Assembly (NCBI GenBank): GCA_009363175.1
Contig: CP045205.1
Span: 4,340,001 to 4,404,000, forward strand
DNA from: Citrobacter telavivensis
Lineage (GTDB): Bacteria; Pseudomonadota; Gammaproteobacteria; Enterobacterales; Enterobacteriaceae
Direction: 5' to 3'
Length of the DNA stretch: 64,000 nt
The position numbers and the translations under genes are program-made. How positions within the stretch are numbered: the stretch's first letter is position 1; each line of letters begins with the position of its first letter. Shown in pieces: positions 8,899 through 18,030 of the stretch. Under the pieces are notes generated by a model. That model searched no databases, was not told the DNA's origin, and was given only the letters and a program-made list of their open reading frames with translations.

Positions 8899-9109
8899 TG
8901 CGGTTCAGATGACGCGGTAGCAACGCGTTGTTGATGCAGCCTCTGGGCGGCGACGCGGTAAATTTTGATATTCCCTCATAGAAATGTCCCTTTTTTACAA
9001 CGAGGAGTCAGGATTATATTGTACCTTTCTCCTCATCAACTGCAGAAATTTTATTATTGTGCGGTTCGTGCATAACAATGTAATCACGCTTCAAAACTAT
9101 GAGGTGACT

Positions 9110-9556
9110 ATGTCCAGCATCCTGAAAGGAATTAATGTGTTATTTGTCGCCGGGTTTGGTCCCGTCACGACAAATCCAGAGGAAAGTGCGTCTTTATATA
9201 AAGACATACTGCAACTGCCGCTTGAAACTATTGACGGTTATGACGGATATCTGCATTCGCAAAACATCCCTGGCATGAAGTATTTTGCCGTCTGGCCGCT
9301 GGATAAAGTGGCCCTCTCTTGTTTTGGTTCATCTGAATGGCCTGCCAGTTTACCTGTTCCCCAGGCCTGGCTCGAATTTGAAGTTGACGACATACAATCC
9401 GCCTCCGATATTTTAAAGGAAAGTGGATGTAACTTGTTGACCTGTATGCAGGAGGAACCCTGGGAACAAACGGTCACCCGCTTTCTCAGTCCGGAAGGGA
9501 TCATCATGGCAGTATCGTATACCCCGTTTTTACGCAAGGCGTCAGAACCGGAATAG
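9110..9556 (+). CDS. VOC-superfamily (glyoxalase/bleomycin-resistance fold) protein
   Basis: This is a 148-residue protein with the beta-alpha-beta-beta-beta pattern of the vicinal-oxygen-chelate fold: ESASLYKDILQLPLE, then the second module AWLEFEVDDIQSASDIL and a terminal FLSPEGIIMAVSYTPF. Family members act as lyases, dioxygenases or drug-binding proteins, and the substrate here cannot be told. I chose the ATG at 9110 because GAGGTG lies just upstream and the conserved fold begins right after it; the frame is open further upstream without support. It is divergent from an AraC-type regulator and followed by a strong terminator. Confidence 0.82.
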   Translation: MSSILKGINVLFVAGFGPVTTNPEESASLYKDILQLPLETIDGYDGYLHSQNIPGMKYFAVWPLDKVALSCFGSSEWPASLPVPQAWLEFEVDDIQSASDILKESGCNLLTCMQEEPWEQTVTRFLSPEGIIMAVSYTPFLRKASEPE

Positions 9557-9598
9557 CGAGTAAATGCGGGCTACGTGCCTCTATATCTCCAAAGCGCA

Positions 9599-9630
9599 AA
9601 AAGACTATCCGGTTTTCCGGATGGTCTTTC
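9599..9630 (+). terminator. rho-independent terminator
   Basis: AAGACTATCCGG and CCGGATGGTCTT pair around TTTT, followed by TTTC. The near-symmetric stem could also act on the opposite strand. It follows the VOC gene that ends at 9556. Confidence 0.8.
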
Positions 9631-9770
9631 TGTCATGGTGATGAACGTTTAACTCTCCGTATTAATAGGAACAGATAAGAAATCGCCGAAAGATAAAATT
9701 GAGATTTGTTTTTTCCTGATAAAGAATAAATACCAGCAAAAATGACGGTAAAAGGAAGGGAAATGAATTT

Positions 9771-10205
9771 ATGAAAACGTATCAACTCCATCGTGGCAGA
9801 CTTATCGACCATATCCAGCTCGTGGTTAACGACTTTAACGCCAGCAAAGCGTTTTACACTGCCGTCCTGGCGACACTGGAAATCCCGATCGTAAGCACAA
9901 CGGACGATTATTTCTGGGCAGACGAACTGGTCGTATCGTCGGTGAAAAGCGCAGGAGCACTGGGAGTACCGACAGGACGTCATCATCTGGCCTTCCAGGC
10001 CAACGATCGTGAGATGGTGGATGCCTTTTATCATGCAGCAATGACGCATGGGGGACGTGACAACGGAGCACCTGGCGAACGCCGTTACCACTCTGGGTAC
10101 TACGCGGCTTTCGTACTTGACCCGGATGGTAACAACATTGAAGCCGTCTATCATGGTGAGGCGCAGCGCAGTACACCATCAGTGGAAATCAGCTTCAGCC
10201 TTTAG
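9771..10205 (+). CDS. second VOC-superfamily (glyoxalase-like) protein
   Basis: This 144-residue single VOC unit carries typical landmarks: IDHIQLVVNDFNASKAFYTA at the N-terminus, GRHHLAFQANDREMVDAFY in the middle, and FVLDPDGNNIEAVYHG at the C-terminus. The H near the start, the H of HHLAF and the E of NIEAV are the usual metal-ligand positions, so metal binding is likely. It is not closely related to the upstream VOC gene, and the substrate is unknown. An AGGGAAATG-rich leader precedes the ATG. It is the last gene before the island boundary at 10377. Confidence 0.85.
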   Translation: MKTYQLHRGRLIDHIQLVVNDFNASKAFYTAVLATLEIPIVSTTDDYFWADELVVSSVKSAGALGVPTGRHHLAFQANDREMVDAFYHAAMTHGGRDNGAPGERRYHSGYYAAFVLDPDGNNIEAVYHGEAQRSTPSVEISFSL

Positions 10206-10376
10206 GTATCAGGTTCAGGGTTGCTCAGACCGTGTTTCCCAAATGGAATTGGATAAACTGGAGGTCTTAGACGGTTTCGAGCCTCAAGTTGACTCGATTT
10301 TAACGACGATGCCCCAAATATGTCCCATGAAGGAAATATGGAGGCTGGAGGAAATGGTTTAATCGTTGAGTTCTAA

Positions 10377-10399
10377 TGGCGCCCCTACAGGATTCGAAC
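10377..10399. repeat. direct copy of the tRNA-Arg 3' end (att-like site)
   Basis: These 23 bases repeat the 3' end of the tRNA gene at 17709-17732 in the same orientation, from the CCA end into the T-arm, with one C missing from a C run. A tRNA 3'-end copy is the classic footprint of a tyrosine-recombinase element. It marks the outer end of the 10400-17708 island. Confidence 0.85.
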
Positions 10400-10871
10400 A
10401 GAAAACATAATAATATGGTATGCGGCCCATTACAGTCCTGCCAGAAATGATAAAGATTACAGCAATCAGACACTGCAATGACGTCATAACGTTGTTAAAA
10501 AATGCCCGTCCGAAAAACCATTTAAGAAATGGAAATTTGATTTATATCATGAAATCAGCAATAAATTACTCTGTTTTGTATCCATTTATTTGAGAACGTT
10601 AATCATTATTACTTTTCCTTTCCGCGCTCCTGCTGTCGTGTTTTTCACCAATACCTTCCCTTACATTCCACCGGACAGCGTGGCTGCTCGTAATGGTTAT
10701 CCGTGGAATATTTTATCTGTACTGACTCCTGTATTTTAAGGGGTTACAGAGTGTGACTTAAGAAATTACACCATGGTTTTTATTAAATAATTTTGGCTAT
10801 TTTATAAGATTTTTCCATGTTATTTTCTCATTTGTAATCGGTTTTTTTTAGCTCTTAAAATAATCGACTAT

Positions 10872-10931
10872 AACGATCGATAGTCGCAGATCGATATGCG
10901 TTAACTATTGCATAGGTAAGTATCGATCGTT
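10872..10931. promoter_or_regulatory. paired inverted motif upstream of the fimbrial regulator
   Basis: AACGATCGATA (10872-10882) and its exact reverse complement TATCGATCGTT (10921-10931) are separated by 38 bp. Each half is itself nearly palindromic around ATCGAT. They lie about 90 bp before the LuxR-type gene and may bind a regulator. This is inference only. Confidence 0.35.
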
Positions 10932-11021
10932 TAAAACGATTGTTAAATTCGCAAATTATCGTTTTACACTTCCGTCTGAAAATCCCTGACACAGGGAAAA
11001 TTACGGGCAGGGAGAATTATA

Positions 11022-11597
11022 ATGGAATATCACTTTATCTCTGATGATTCTTTTTTTCTTCAGGGCGTTTCTGGAATTAATCTCCCCGGAAGAAAAAAGC
11101 GCATTCTTCATCACGCAGGTATGTTATCTGATAAAAAACACCCACAGAGCGGTGATGTTGTGGTCGTTAATATTGCTGATATTACCCGACGGCAACACAT
11201 ATTGCAGTCACCCTGGGTAGCATACTGTCGGGTGATTATTCTGCTGCGGACTAAAAATGATGGACGGTATCAGAATCAAAGGAAATTCCCCTGGGTAATT
11301 CCTTTTCGTACCGGACAATATACCCTGGCAGATATTCTTTCCCGCGCAGCTGCCAGCGAACCTATTCAGCGGGGTATTACGCAGTCACAGCGCCTTCTGT
11401 TTCACTATCTGTGTCGCGGATATTCACTTCCTCTCCTCAAGGAGAAAATGAAAGTGACCACGAAATACCTCTACGCGCTGAAACTCAGCACCATGAAAAC
11501 GTATGGTCTCAGTGACGGCCACGCCACCGGCGTTCTGCTATGCCGGGATATGACAGGGATTTTCTGCCAGGAATGTTGTTTCATCACCAGCAGATGA
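11022..11597 (+). CDS. LuxR-type helix-turn-helix regulator of the fimbrial operon
   Basis: This 191-residue protein has an N-terminal half of unknown fold and a C-terminal LuxR/FixJ-like helix-turn-helix at about 127-180 (SQRLLFHYLCRGYSLPLLKE, then KVTTKYLYALKLSTMKTYGL). In ordinary LuxR proteins the recognition helix sits in such a KVTTKYLYALK-type segment. No receiver domain or phospho-Asp pattern is visible. A GGGAGAA ribosome site precedes the ATG. It lies immediately upstream of the pilin gene, in the same direction, so it is probably the local activator or repressor. DNA before it is AT-rich, and codon use is less GC-rich than in the usher. Confidence 0.75.
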   Translation: MEYHFISDDSFFLQGVSGINLPGRKKRILHHAGMLSDKKHPQSGDVVVVNIADITRRQHILQSPWVAYCRVIILLRTKNDGRYQNQRKFPWVIPFRTGQYTLADILSRAAASEPIQRGITQSQRLLFHYLCRGYSLPLLKEKMKVTTKYLYALKLSTMKTYGLSDGHATGVLLCRDMTGIFCQECCFITSR

Positions 11598-11713
11598 CGG
11601 GAATTATCCGACGTTAACCGGAAGATGCTTCTCGCAGGCATCCGGAATATGTTACCCGCCGGAACCGTCTCCGGCAGGTAATTTGTGTGTGTTAATAACA
11701 TGGAGTTTGTTTT

Positions 11714-12307
11714 ATGAAATTGACGAAATATCTTCTGGCCACCGCCATTACTACGACCCTGGGCAGCGCCGCTGTTCAGGCAGCGGACGGCACCATCACC
11801 TTTAACGGTACAGTGACCAACTCGGCCTGTACTGCCATCGCTTCTGTCACGGCAGACTCCACTGTGGCCGGCACACCGGGCACGCCCATCAACGCCACGC
11901 TGACGCTGCCACCAGTCACTGCCGACACGCTGAACACGGCAGCCGGCACTTACGCCGGTCAGACCCCGTTCTCCATCCAACTCACCGGCTGCGCCGCGAT
12001 TGCGGGTCTGAACAACGTCCGTACCCTGTTCACCACCGCCAGTAGTCCGGCAGGTGATGCACACGTAATGGCTAATACGGCAGCCACCACTCCGGCCACC
12101 AATGTTGCGGTGGCCATTATGCAGCAGAGTGGCGTCACCCAGATTGACCTGAACGGCGGGACGAACACCGACCCGGGTCTGGCCCTGCCGGTCGGTACTC
12201 CGGGACCGCTGACACTGAACTACAAAGCGGCCTACAAGTCACTGTCAACTGGCGTCACTGCCGGGAATGTCACCGGCGTGGCGGATTTCGTGATTTCTTA
12301 TTTCTGA
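11714..12307 (+). CDS. major fimbrial subunit (pilin)
   Basis: This is a 197-residue secreted pilin. A signal peptide ends at about VQA-ADG (residue 23/24). The mature chain begins with a donor-strand-like segment (GTITFNGTVTNSAC) and has the two cysteines (C39 and C93) that form the conserved pilin disulfide. It ends with an aromatic C-terminus (DFVISYF), the beta-zipper recognised by the chaperone. It is rich in Thr and Ala. Its place as first structural gene, followed by a strong hairpin, suggests the most abundant subunit. Confidence 0.9.
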   Translation: MKLTKYLLATAITTTLGSAAVQAADGTITFNGTVTNSACTAIASVTADSTVAGTPGTPINATLTLPPVTADTLNTAAGTYAGQTPFSIQLTGCAAIAGLNNVRTLFTTASSPAGDAHVMANTAATTPATNVAVAIMQQSGVTQIDLNGGTNTDPGLALPVGTPGPLTLNYKAAYKSLSTGVTAGNVTGVADFVISYF

Positions 12308-12330
12308 CAGGCGTAACCACGACACATACC

Positions 12331-12356
12331 CCGGGGTGGTCAGTTGACTACCCCGG
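12331..12356 (+). terminator. strong hairpin between pilin and usher genes
   Basis: CCGGGGTGGTCA pairs with TGACTACCCCGG (one G-T pair) around a 2-base loop. No T tract follows, so it is more likely an attenuator or a 3'-end stabiliser that keeps pilin mRNA in excess over usher mRNA than a complete terminator. Confidence 0.55.
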
Positions 12357-12395
12357 CGGCAGAGGACAGGACAAGACTCGTGAGGGAGTAAGTGC

Positions 12396-14993
12396 ATGAC
12401 TCAGGGAAGCTCAGCTGCCAGGCACACACTGTCATTATTGGCTGCATCCGTATTGCTGTCGTTTTCTTGTGTCGCCCAGGCGGAGGAAAGCGACCGCGAG
12501 TATGAGAGTATTTTCCTGCGCCGGGATAAAAACGGCGCATCGCCGGATATCTTTCGCTACAAAAACACGCTGACGCCAGGAATGAAGCACGTCGAGGTGG
12601 TGGTGAATGACCGCATTGTGGACGCCCGCGATATCCGTTTTGTCGCTGACCACGAATCCGGGGAGGTCAGGCCCTGCCTGACCCGCTATCTCCTTAGTGA
12701 AGCAGGGGTGAAGACGGAGCTGTATGACAACTGGCAGACCAAACTAAAAGAGGACGATAACGACGATACCCGCCCCGCCGTCTGCGACGATCCCGCACAG
12801 CGCATTCCTGCCGCCCGGGTATTCTACGATGATGCGCGCCAGCAACTGCGCCTGACCCTGCCCCAAGAAGCGGTCAGCAGTCAACGCTTTCAGATGGTGC
12901 CGCCAGTCCTCTGGGATGACGGCACGCCGGCGCTCAGAACGGCTTACAGCGGGTATTTCTACAGCAGCCGACAGAAAAATTCGAGGCATTCTGACGATCA
13001 CAATACCCGCAATAGTGCCTTCGTGAGCCTGAATAGCACGGCCAGTGCCGGCCCCTGGCGATTGTACAGTTTTGACACCTTCATCAAAAATCCCTGGCAG
13101 GGTTGGCAGAAAAATCACGACCGGCTGTATGCGGAGCGCAACATCATACCCTTGCGGGCACGACTCTCCGTTGGTGATATCTACACGTACACCGCCGGCA
13201 ATATCATGGGGGTCATTCCCCTGCGGGGCGTCACCCTGCGGACCAGCGAGCGCATGATGCTGGAATCGCAGTTCAGTTATGCCCCCGTTATCCGCGGAAC
13301 CGCCCGCACCAACGCCCGACTTATCATCCGCCAGCGAGGACACATTATCGACAGTCGGACGCTGACGCCCGGTCCCTTTGCCATTGATGACATGTACGCC
13401 GGACAGACGGGGGCCGACCTCGAAGTGACGGTGGAAGAAACGGACGGCACTCGCCAGCAGTTCACCGTGCCCTATACCTCGCTGCCGAACATGATACGAC
13501 CGGGGGCAATGCGTTACAGCTTGTCCGCGGGGGAATACCGGAACAGCGGCGGGAGTGACCGCCCCTTGCTGGGGGCAGTCAGTCTGGAGCGGGGGTTTGA
13601 AGCATTCACGCTCAACACCACTGGACTGGGGGCGGCGCATTACCAGTCCCTTGCCGTGGGAGTTGCCTGGAACGTGGGGCGCATCGGCGCTTTCGCGCTG
13701 GACCTGGCGCAGTCGCGTTATTCCCTGGCACTTACTCGGGGAGAGGACAGGGAAACCCGTAACGGCAGTGCGGTACGCATGCTGTATGCCAGACAGTTTG
13801 ACAGCACAAACACCGGTCTTCGCATTCTCGGCTACCAGTACCGCTCTGAGCACTTTCTCTCCTTTGACGAATTCACCGGCCGCAATACGTACCGTAAGCG
13901 GGAACCCGCATACGGCTACGATGGGACCCTTTATAAGCCGGATGAATACTACGAGTCGGGGGATGCCCTGTGGAACAAACGGCGCCGGAGCCGGCTTGAG
14001 GTCAACATCAACCAGGGGATGCAGGACTACGGCAGCCTGTATCTTACCCTGAGTCAGGACCGTTACTACGGCACCTCGCGTCGGAGTACCAGCGCGTCTG
14101 CCGGTTATGGCTTCATGCTGGGAAAGGCGAGTGTCAGCCTGTCATATTCGTATACCAAAAACGGCGGTGACTATGATGACAATATGCTCAACCTCAGCGT
14201 CAGTATGCCGCTGGGCCGGGGAAGCAGTAACGTCCAGGCCAGTTACAACCTTGTGCGTGACAGTGACCAGCACTACAGCCAGTCACTGGGGTTGTCAGGC
14301 AGCAGCCAGACCAGCCCCTTCAACTGGGGGCTGAATGTGCAGAAGGACCCGCGTAACCGTTACAGTGAATCCGCCTCACTAGGGTACCGCACATCCCTGG
14401 CCTCATTGAACTCCACACTCAGCCACAGTTCATACGCGGACCAGTTCTCGGCGGGGATGTCGGGCGGGGTGCTGCTGTATAAGGGAGGCGCAATTCTGGC
14501 ACCGCGGATGGGGGACACCATCGGTATTGTGGAGACGCCGGGCGCAGCAGATATCGGTGTGCCGGGGGGGAACAAAACAGACCGGTGGGGCCGTGCGATC
14601 ATCAACCATCTGAGTCCTTATCGTTATAACACTGTGAGTCTGGACACCACGGACGCGCAGACGGTTGAACTGCCGGAGACCGGACGGAAGGTGGTGCCAA
14701 CGGAGGGGGCGGCGATCCTGCTGCGCTTCGCCACACGTGTGGGCCGCCGGGCGATGGTGGTTATCGGCGGGTCGCACACGGTGCCGGTGGGTGCCATGGT
14801 CAGGGTGGAAGGTCAGAATGAAGAGGCGGGCATTGTGGGCAATAACGGGCTGACCTACCTGACGGGACTCGATGCGCGGCGGGATGAGACGCTCATTGTG
14901 TCATGGGGTCAGGAAAAACGGCAGTGCCGGTTCAGTCTGCCGAAACCGGCAGCAGAACAGTGGCACACGCGGATACCGGTGAACTGCCGGTAA
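12396..14993 (+). CDS. fimbrial outer-membrane usher
   Basis: This 865-residue usher secretes and assembles pilins across the outer membrane. It has a signal peptide (about 1-29, ending AQA-EES), an N-terminal chaperone-binding domain with a Cys pair (RPCLTRYLL, PAVCDDPA), and a beta-barrel with the family's VIRGTARTNARLIIRQRG plug region and PGPFAIDDMYAGQTGADLEV. C-terminal domains end in QCRFSLPK...NCR, a disulfide-containing CTD. An AGGGAG site precedes the ATG. Usher precedes chaperone in this operon, the same order as ybgDQPO in E. coli. I cannot assign a named fimbrial type. Confidence 0.93.
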   Translation: MTQGSSAARHTLSLLAASVLLSFSCVAQAEESDREYESIFLRRDKNGASPDIFRYKNTLTPGMKHVEVVVNDRIVDARDIRFVADHESGEVRPCLTRYLLSEAGVKTELYDNWQTKLKEDDNDDTRPAVCDDPAQRIPAARVFYDDARQQLRLTLPQEAVSSQRFQMVPPVLWDDGTPALRTAYSGYFYSSRQKNSRHSDDHNTRNSAFVSLNSTASAGPWRLYSFDTFIKNPWQGWQKNHDRLYAERNIIPLRARLSVGDIYTYTAGNIMGVIPLRGVTLRTSERMMLESQFSYAPVIRGTARTNARLIIRQRGHIIDSRTLTPGPFAIDDMYAGQTGADLEVTVEETDGTRQQFTVPYTSLPNMIRPGAMRYSLSAGEYRNSGGSDRPLLGAVSLERGFEAFTLNTTGLGAAHYQSLAVGVAWNVGRIGAFALDLAQSRYSLALTRGEDRETRNGSAVRMLYARQFDSTNTGLRILGYQYRSEHFLSFDEFTGRNTYRKREPAYGYDGTLYKPDEYYESGDALWNKRRRSRLEVNINQGMQDYGSLYLTLSQDRYYGTSRRSTSASAGYGFMLGKASVSLSYSYTKNGGDYDDNMLNLSVSMPLGRGSSNVQASYNLVRDSDQHYSQSLGLSGSSQTSPFNWGLNVQKDPRNRYSESASLGYRTSLASLNSTLSHSSYADQFSAGMSGGVLLYKGGAILAPRMGDTIGIVETPGAADIGVPGGNKTDRWGRAIINHLSPYRYNTVSLDTTDAQTVELPETGRKVVPTEGAAILLRFATRVGRRAMVVIGGSHTVPVGAMVRVEGQNEEAGIVGNNGLTYLTGLDARRDETLIVSWGQEKRQCRFSLPKPAAEQWHTRIPVNCR

Positions 14994-15051
14994 CGAGTCA
15001 GAACGGATGAAAAGCGGGAACCCCGTGGCAGGGTCAGTAAAGGAGGAAATG

Positions 15052-15792
15052 ATGTCACAGACAACGGTAAACAGAATGAAGAAGGCGGCAGGTATTGCCG
15101 TTCTGACAGGCGTATGGATCCTTCCGGCAGATGCTGCGGCGGCGGTGCGGCCAGCACTGACGCGGATAGTGGCGTATGCCGCAGACAAAGAGACGGCAAT
15201 AGAAGTGAAGAACGAGAGCCAGGAAAGCTATCTCGTCCAGTCCTGGCTGGAAGACCTGAAGGGAAACGAGAACAACCTGCCCCTGGTCCTGACGCCGCCG
15301 GTGATGAAGGTGGGTGGGGGTCAGGACGGACGTCTGCGCCTGGTAGTGCTCCCCGCGGAAATCCCGCAGGACCGTGAGTCGGCGTACTGGTTGTCGATAC
15401 AGGAAATCCCGCCGAAGGCGAAGGACAGTAAGGATAACAAGCTGATTATCGCCATCCGTAACCGACTAAAGGTGTTTGTGCGTCCGGCGGGACTGAAGGG
15501 AGAGGCGTCAGAGGCAGTGAAGTCGTTACGCTGGACGGTGGAGGATGGTGGTAGCTGCCTGAAGGCGGACAATCCAACACCGTACCATGTGAGCTTCGGT
15601 CGCCTTGAGTTGAAGGCGGGCGGAGGTGCGGGGGTGACGCCGGAGGACAGAATAGAGATGACACTGCCGCTGGGAAGCCGATGTTACACGGTGCCAGAGA
15701 GGCTAAAGGGAAAACGGGCGACGCTGACATACAGTGCGATGAATGACTACGGCGGTGAGACGGATGTGCTGACAACAGAGGTACAGTTATGA
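15052..15792 (+). CDS. periplasmic fimbrial chaperone
   Basis: This PapD-type chaperone (246 aa) donates a strand to pilins in the periplasm. It has a signal peptide (ends about ADAAAA), then domain 1 with the conserved hydrophobic G1-strand region. DRESAYWLSIQEIPPK and NKLIIAIRNRLKVFVRP are the standard motifs; the Arg and Lys that anchor the subunit C-terminus are expected around these segments. Domain 2 follows (ADNPTPYHVSFGRLEL). AGGAGG at 15041-15046 fits ATG 15052 best; ATG 15049 is too close, and the frame stays open to 15007. Its end overlaps the adhesin start (ATGA). Confidence 0.93.
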   Translation: MSQTTVNRMKKAAGIAVLTGVWILPADAAAAVRPALTRIVAYAADKETAIEVKNESQESYLVQSWLEDLKGNENNLPLVLTPPVMKVGGGQDGRLRLVVLPAEIPQDRESAYWLSIQEIPPKAKDSKDNKLIIAIRNRLKVFVRPAGLKGEASEAVKSLRWTVEDGGSCLKADNPTPYHVSFGRLELKAGGGAGVTPEDRIEMTLPLGSRCYTVPERLKGKRATLTYSAMNDYGGETDVLTTEVQL

Positions 15793-17168
15793 AGGACGCA
15801 GGGATGAAGCTGTGGCGGCGGCCGGCACGGGCGCTACTGCCGGTACTGATACTGGCCGGGTTGTGCAGGGAGACTGTTGCGGCTTATACCTATCATTTTG
15901 ATTATACCTGGGATGACAACCAGTATCCCGCCGCCTATGGACAACCTGCCGGTAGTTGCACGTTTACCTACCCCAGCAACAGGCCTTTCGAGCGGCCGCT
16001 GGCGCTCATTGTGGATAATCACCTACCTGTCGGAACAGTACTGCACTCCTGGGGATACGAGGAATTTTTACCCCGGTTTGGGTTTGAGTGTCAGTCTTCC
16101 GGTGTGACCAGTGGCTCAAATACTGTCAGGTCGAATACCGGAGTCCGAACGAATTCTCCTCGTTTTTTTATAACAGGTTTATTAATTAATGACAGTAGTA
16201 TCCTGTCATCTCCGGGCATCTACAAAACATCAGTGGACGGTATCGGTTTAAAAATTTATGTAAAAATATCAGAGGATACGTATTACCAGAATAATAACTT
16301 TGCAATGACGGGCGGAGGATATGAGGCAGGTCTCGATATTAGAGATTATAATAGCGTGGACCTTCACAATCCCTCTGCGGGTAGTGAAATTATACTAAAC
16401 GGTCTCAGAGGTTATTTTTTGGCGGAACTGCACTCCGGTACTTTTGCAGCCAGCAACGTTCCCGGCAGTCCTTATAATATAACGCAAATATTATCAGGTC
16501 GCGTTTATTTCTCGGTCAGGGGTGAACTGGTTAAAACAGGAAATGTTACGTACTCAGGTCCTTTAAGTATCCCGGGGGCCGGGGCTTTATCATTATCTCC
16601 GACGGAGCATGGATTCACTAATCCAGGTGTTTATCTTGGTGGCGCTGGTATTACGATACAACTTCCATCATGCAGACTACGTGGTGCAACGGACTATCAG
16701 GTGAATATAGGATACTGGGTGAACAGAACGTCTCCCGCTGTTTCTGTCGGAGGTGGGTTACCCTTTACCGGCGACACCACGCCAGTCGGCATTAACCTTG
16801 AGTGCTCCGGTAAAGTTGATAATGTGGAATTCAGCTTTCAGGATACCGGGGCCAGCCCGCTTTCAAACCGCAATATCAGTCTGTATGACAGCGCAGGCGG
16901 TCAGCCAATTGACGGACTGGAACTGGAGATGACCTACGGCGGCAACCGACTGGATGTCCACCAGACAGGTCAAGCTCCCACTGTATATAGAACCAATGTC
17001 GGGGCAAAAGGTAACATAAAAACAGACCCGTCTGATACCGGATTCACCAGTCCGGACACGGCTTCTTTCGGGGTGCGCTATGTCCAGCGGGGACCCGTTA
17101 CTCGCGGTGGCAATAACTACACCGGCCCGGTGACCGGAAAGGTGAATATGTTTGTGACCTATTATTGA
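15789..17168 (+). CDS. fimbrial tip adhesin (two-domain)
   Basis: This 459-residue secreted protein starts in the chaperone stop (ATGA). A signal peptide ends near TVAA (about residue 31). An N-terminal receptor-binding-like domain (to about 275) contains two cysteines (AGSCTFTY, FECQSS). A C-terminal pilin domain then carries a Cys pair (LPSCRLRG, NLECSG) and ends VNMFVTYY, a chaperone-recognition C-terminus. Its length and last place in the operon fit a tip adhesin. The segment around 16130-16660 is much richer in A and T than the operon's other genes, suggesting a separately acquired or fast-evolving binding domain. The receptor is unknown. Confidence 0.85.
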   Translation: MKDAGMKLWRRPARALLPVLILAGLCRETVAAYTYHFDYTWDDNQYPAAYGQPAGSCTFTYPSNRPFERPLALIVDNHLPVGTVLHSWGYEEFLPRFGFECQSSGVTSGSNTVRSNTGVRTNSPRFFITGLLINDSSILSSPGIYKTSVDGIGLKIYVKISEDTYYQNNNFAMTGGGYEAGLDIRDYNSVDLHNPSAGSEIILNGLRGYFLAELHSGTFAASNVPGSPYNITQILSGRVYFSVRGELVKTGNVTYSGPLSIPGAGALSLSPTEHGFTNPGVYLGGAGITIQLPSCRLRGATDYQVNIGYWVNRTSPAVSVGGGLPFTGDTTPVGINLECSGKVDNVEFSFQDTGASPLSNRNISLYDSAGGQPIDGLELEMTYGGNRLDVHQTGQAPTVYRTNVGAKGNIKTDPSDTGFTSPDTASFGVRYVQRGPVTRGGNNYTGPVTGKVNMFVTYY

Positions 17169-17356
17169 TGGCATGTAGACGATAACGTTTCAGATATTAT
17201 CCGGTCGCTCAATGCCTGCGGCCTCAGTCATCTTTCACTTGTAAAGAGCGGCTAAAATATTTTTGTCATCAGACTACCAAAACACTTTATTCGGCAGTAC
17301 TGCATGAAGCCGGAGTTTATATTTCCTCGAATGACAACGGGGCTGAGGTTCCAGGG

Positions 17357-17626
17357 ATGACCGAATTTAACAAATATGAAAGTTTTTATATCACCACAGC
17401 AGAGATTTTACAGGATTTAATCACCGAAACAATGACAGAGAGACAATCTTCTGGCAGGGGATGCTGTGACAAATATCAAGCTGGTTATTTGACGGCACTG
17501 TACAGAGTGGACGCTGCAGTTAAGCGACAGGCGTATTTATTTGATATCACCTCAGAAGAGGTTACCAATGGTGCAAAACCGACTCTTTCGCAACTTAGGT
17601 GCAAGAAAACCAATGAAACATTTTAG
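17357..17626 (+). CDS. small hypothetical protein at the island end
   Basis: This is an 89-residue frame with an ATG after CCAGGG, a weak ribosome site. The composition is plausible for a soluble protein (helical SFYITTAEILQDLITETMTE; a CC pair; a second helix ALYRVDAAVKRQAYLFDIT). I do not recognise a family, and there is no signal peptide or membrane segment. It lies between the adhesin and the tRNA, where an integrase gene would normally be found, but shows no recombinase motif. Confidence 0.45.
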   Translation: MTEFNKYESFYITTAEILQDLITETMTERQSSGRGCCDKYQAGYLTALYRVDAAVKRQAYLFDITSEEVTNGAKPTLSQLRCKKTNETF

Positions 17627-17708
17627 TTAACAAGGATCTAAGCTGTTTTAAAATGGAACCCTCGCGCCTTATTCTAAGGAGGGAATGACCACTAACGTTT
17701 GTTCGAAA

Positions 17709-17785
<77 letters not shown>

Positions 17786-18030
17786 AGTGAACTGCAATGC
17801 GGACTGATACAAAACTGGTCGGTATTATACGTTCACAACCTTAACGGTCAATGGCTTTCCTCTCAACTGCTTGAGTTGTGAGCATCCTGCTTTTCCTGTC
17901 CCCTCCCCCTCCAGGCGGATCGCCGCTTAAAACCACCCTGACAGAAAGCGGTAACTGACAACCGTCTTCACTTCTGACAAAATAGCGCCATCCCCTTTGA
18001 CGTGTAGTAACAGATGGAATCCTCTCTCTG

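Larger units (their letters stand above)
10206..11021. other. AT-rich gap holding the island boundary; no supported gene
   Basis: There is no convincing coding region in these 816 bases. The tRNA-derived repeat is at 10377-10399; beyond it the DNA turns strongly AT-rich up to the fimbrial regulator gene. A 104-codon frame ending at 10362 mostly overlaps the VOC gene in another register and is not called. An inverted repeat at 10872-10931 is listed separately. Confidence 0.5.

Noticed and set aside
10048..10362. 104-codon plus-strand frame
   Set aside because: Its first half overlaps the VOC gene in another register; the remaining part alone is too short to support.
10400..11021. fragment of a further gene near 10590-10740
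   Set aside because: A short open stretch is visible in one frame but lacks a start, ribosome site or recognisable family.
12744..13853. 369-codon open frame on the minus strand
   Set aside because: It is antisense to the usher gene, with no family features; the usher frame has full domain support.
17627..17708. attachment site with intact integrase
   Set aside because: No frame with tyrosine-recombinase R-H-R-Y motifs was found on either strand between the adhesin and the tRNA.
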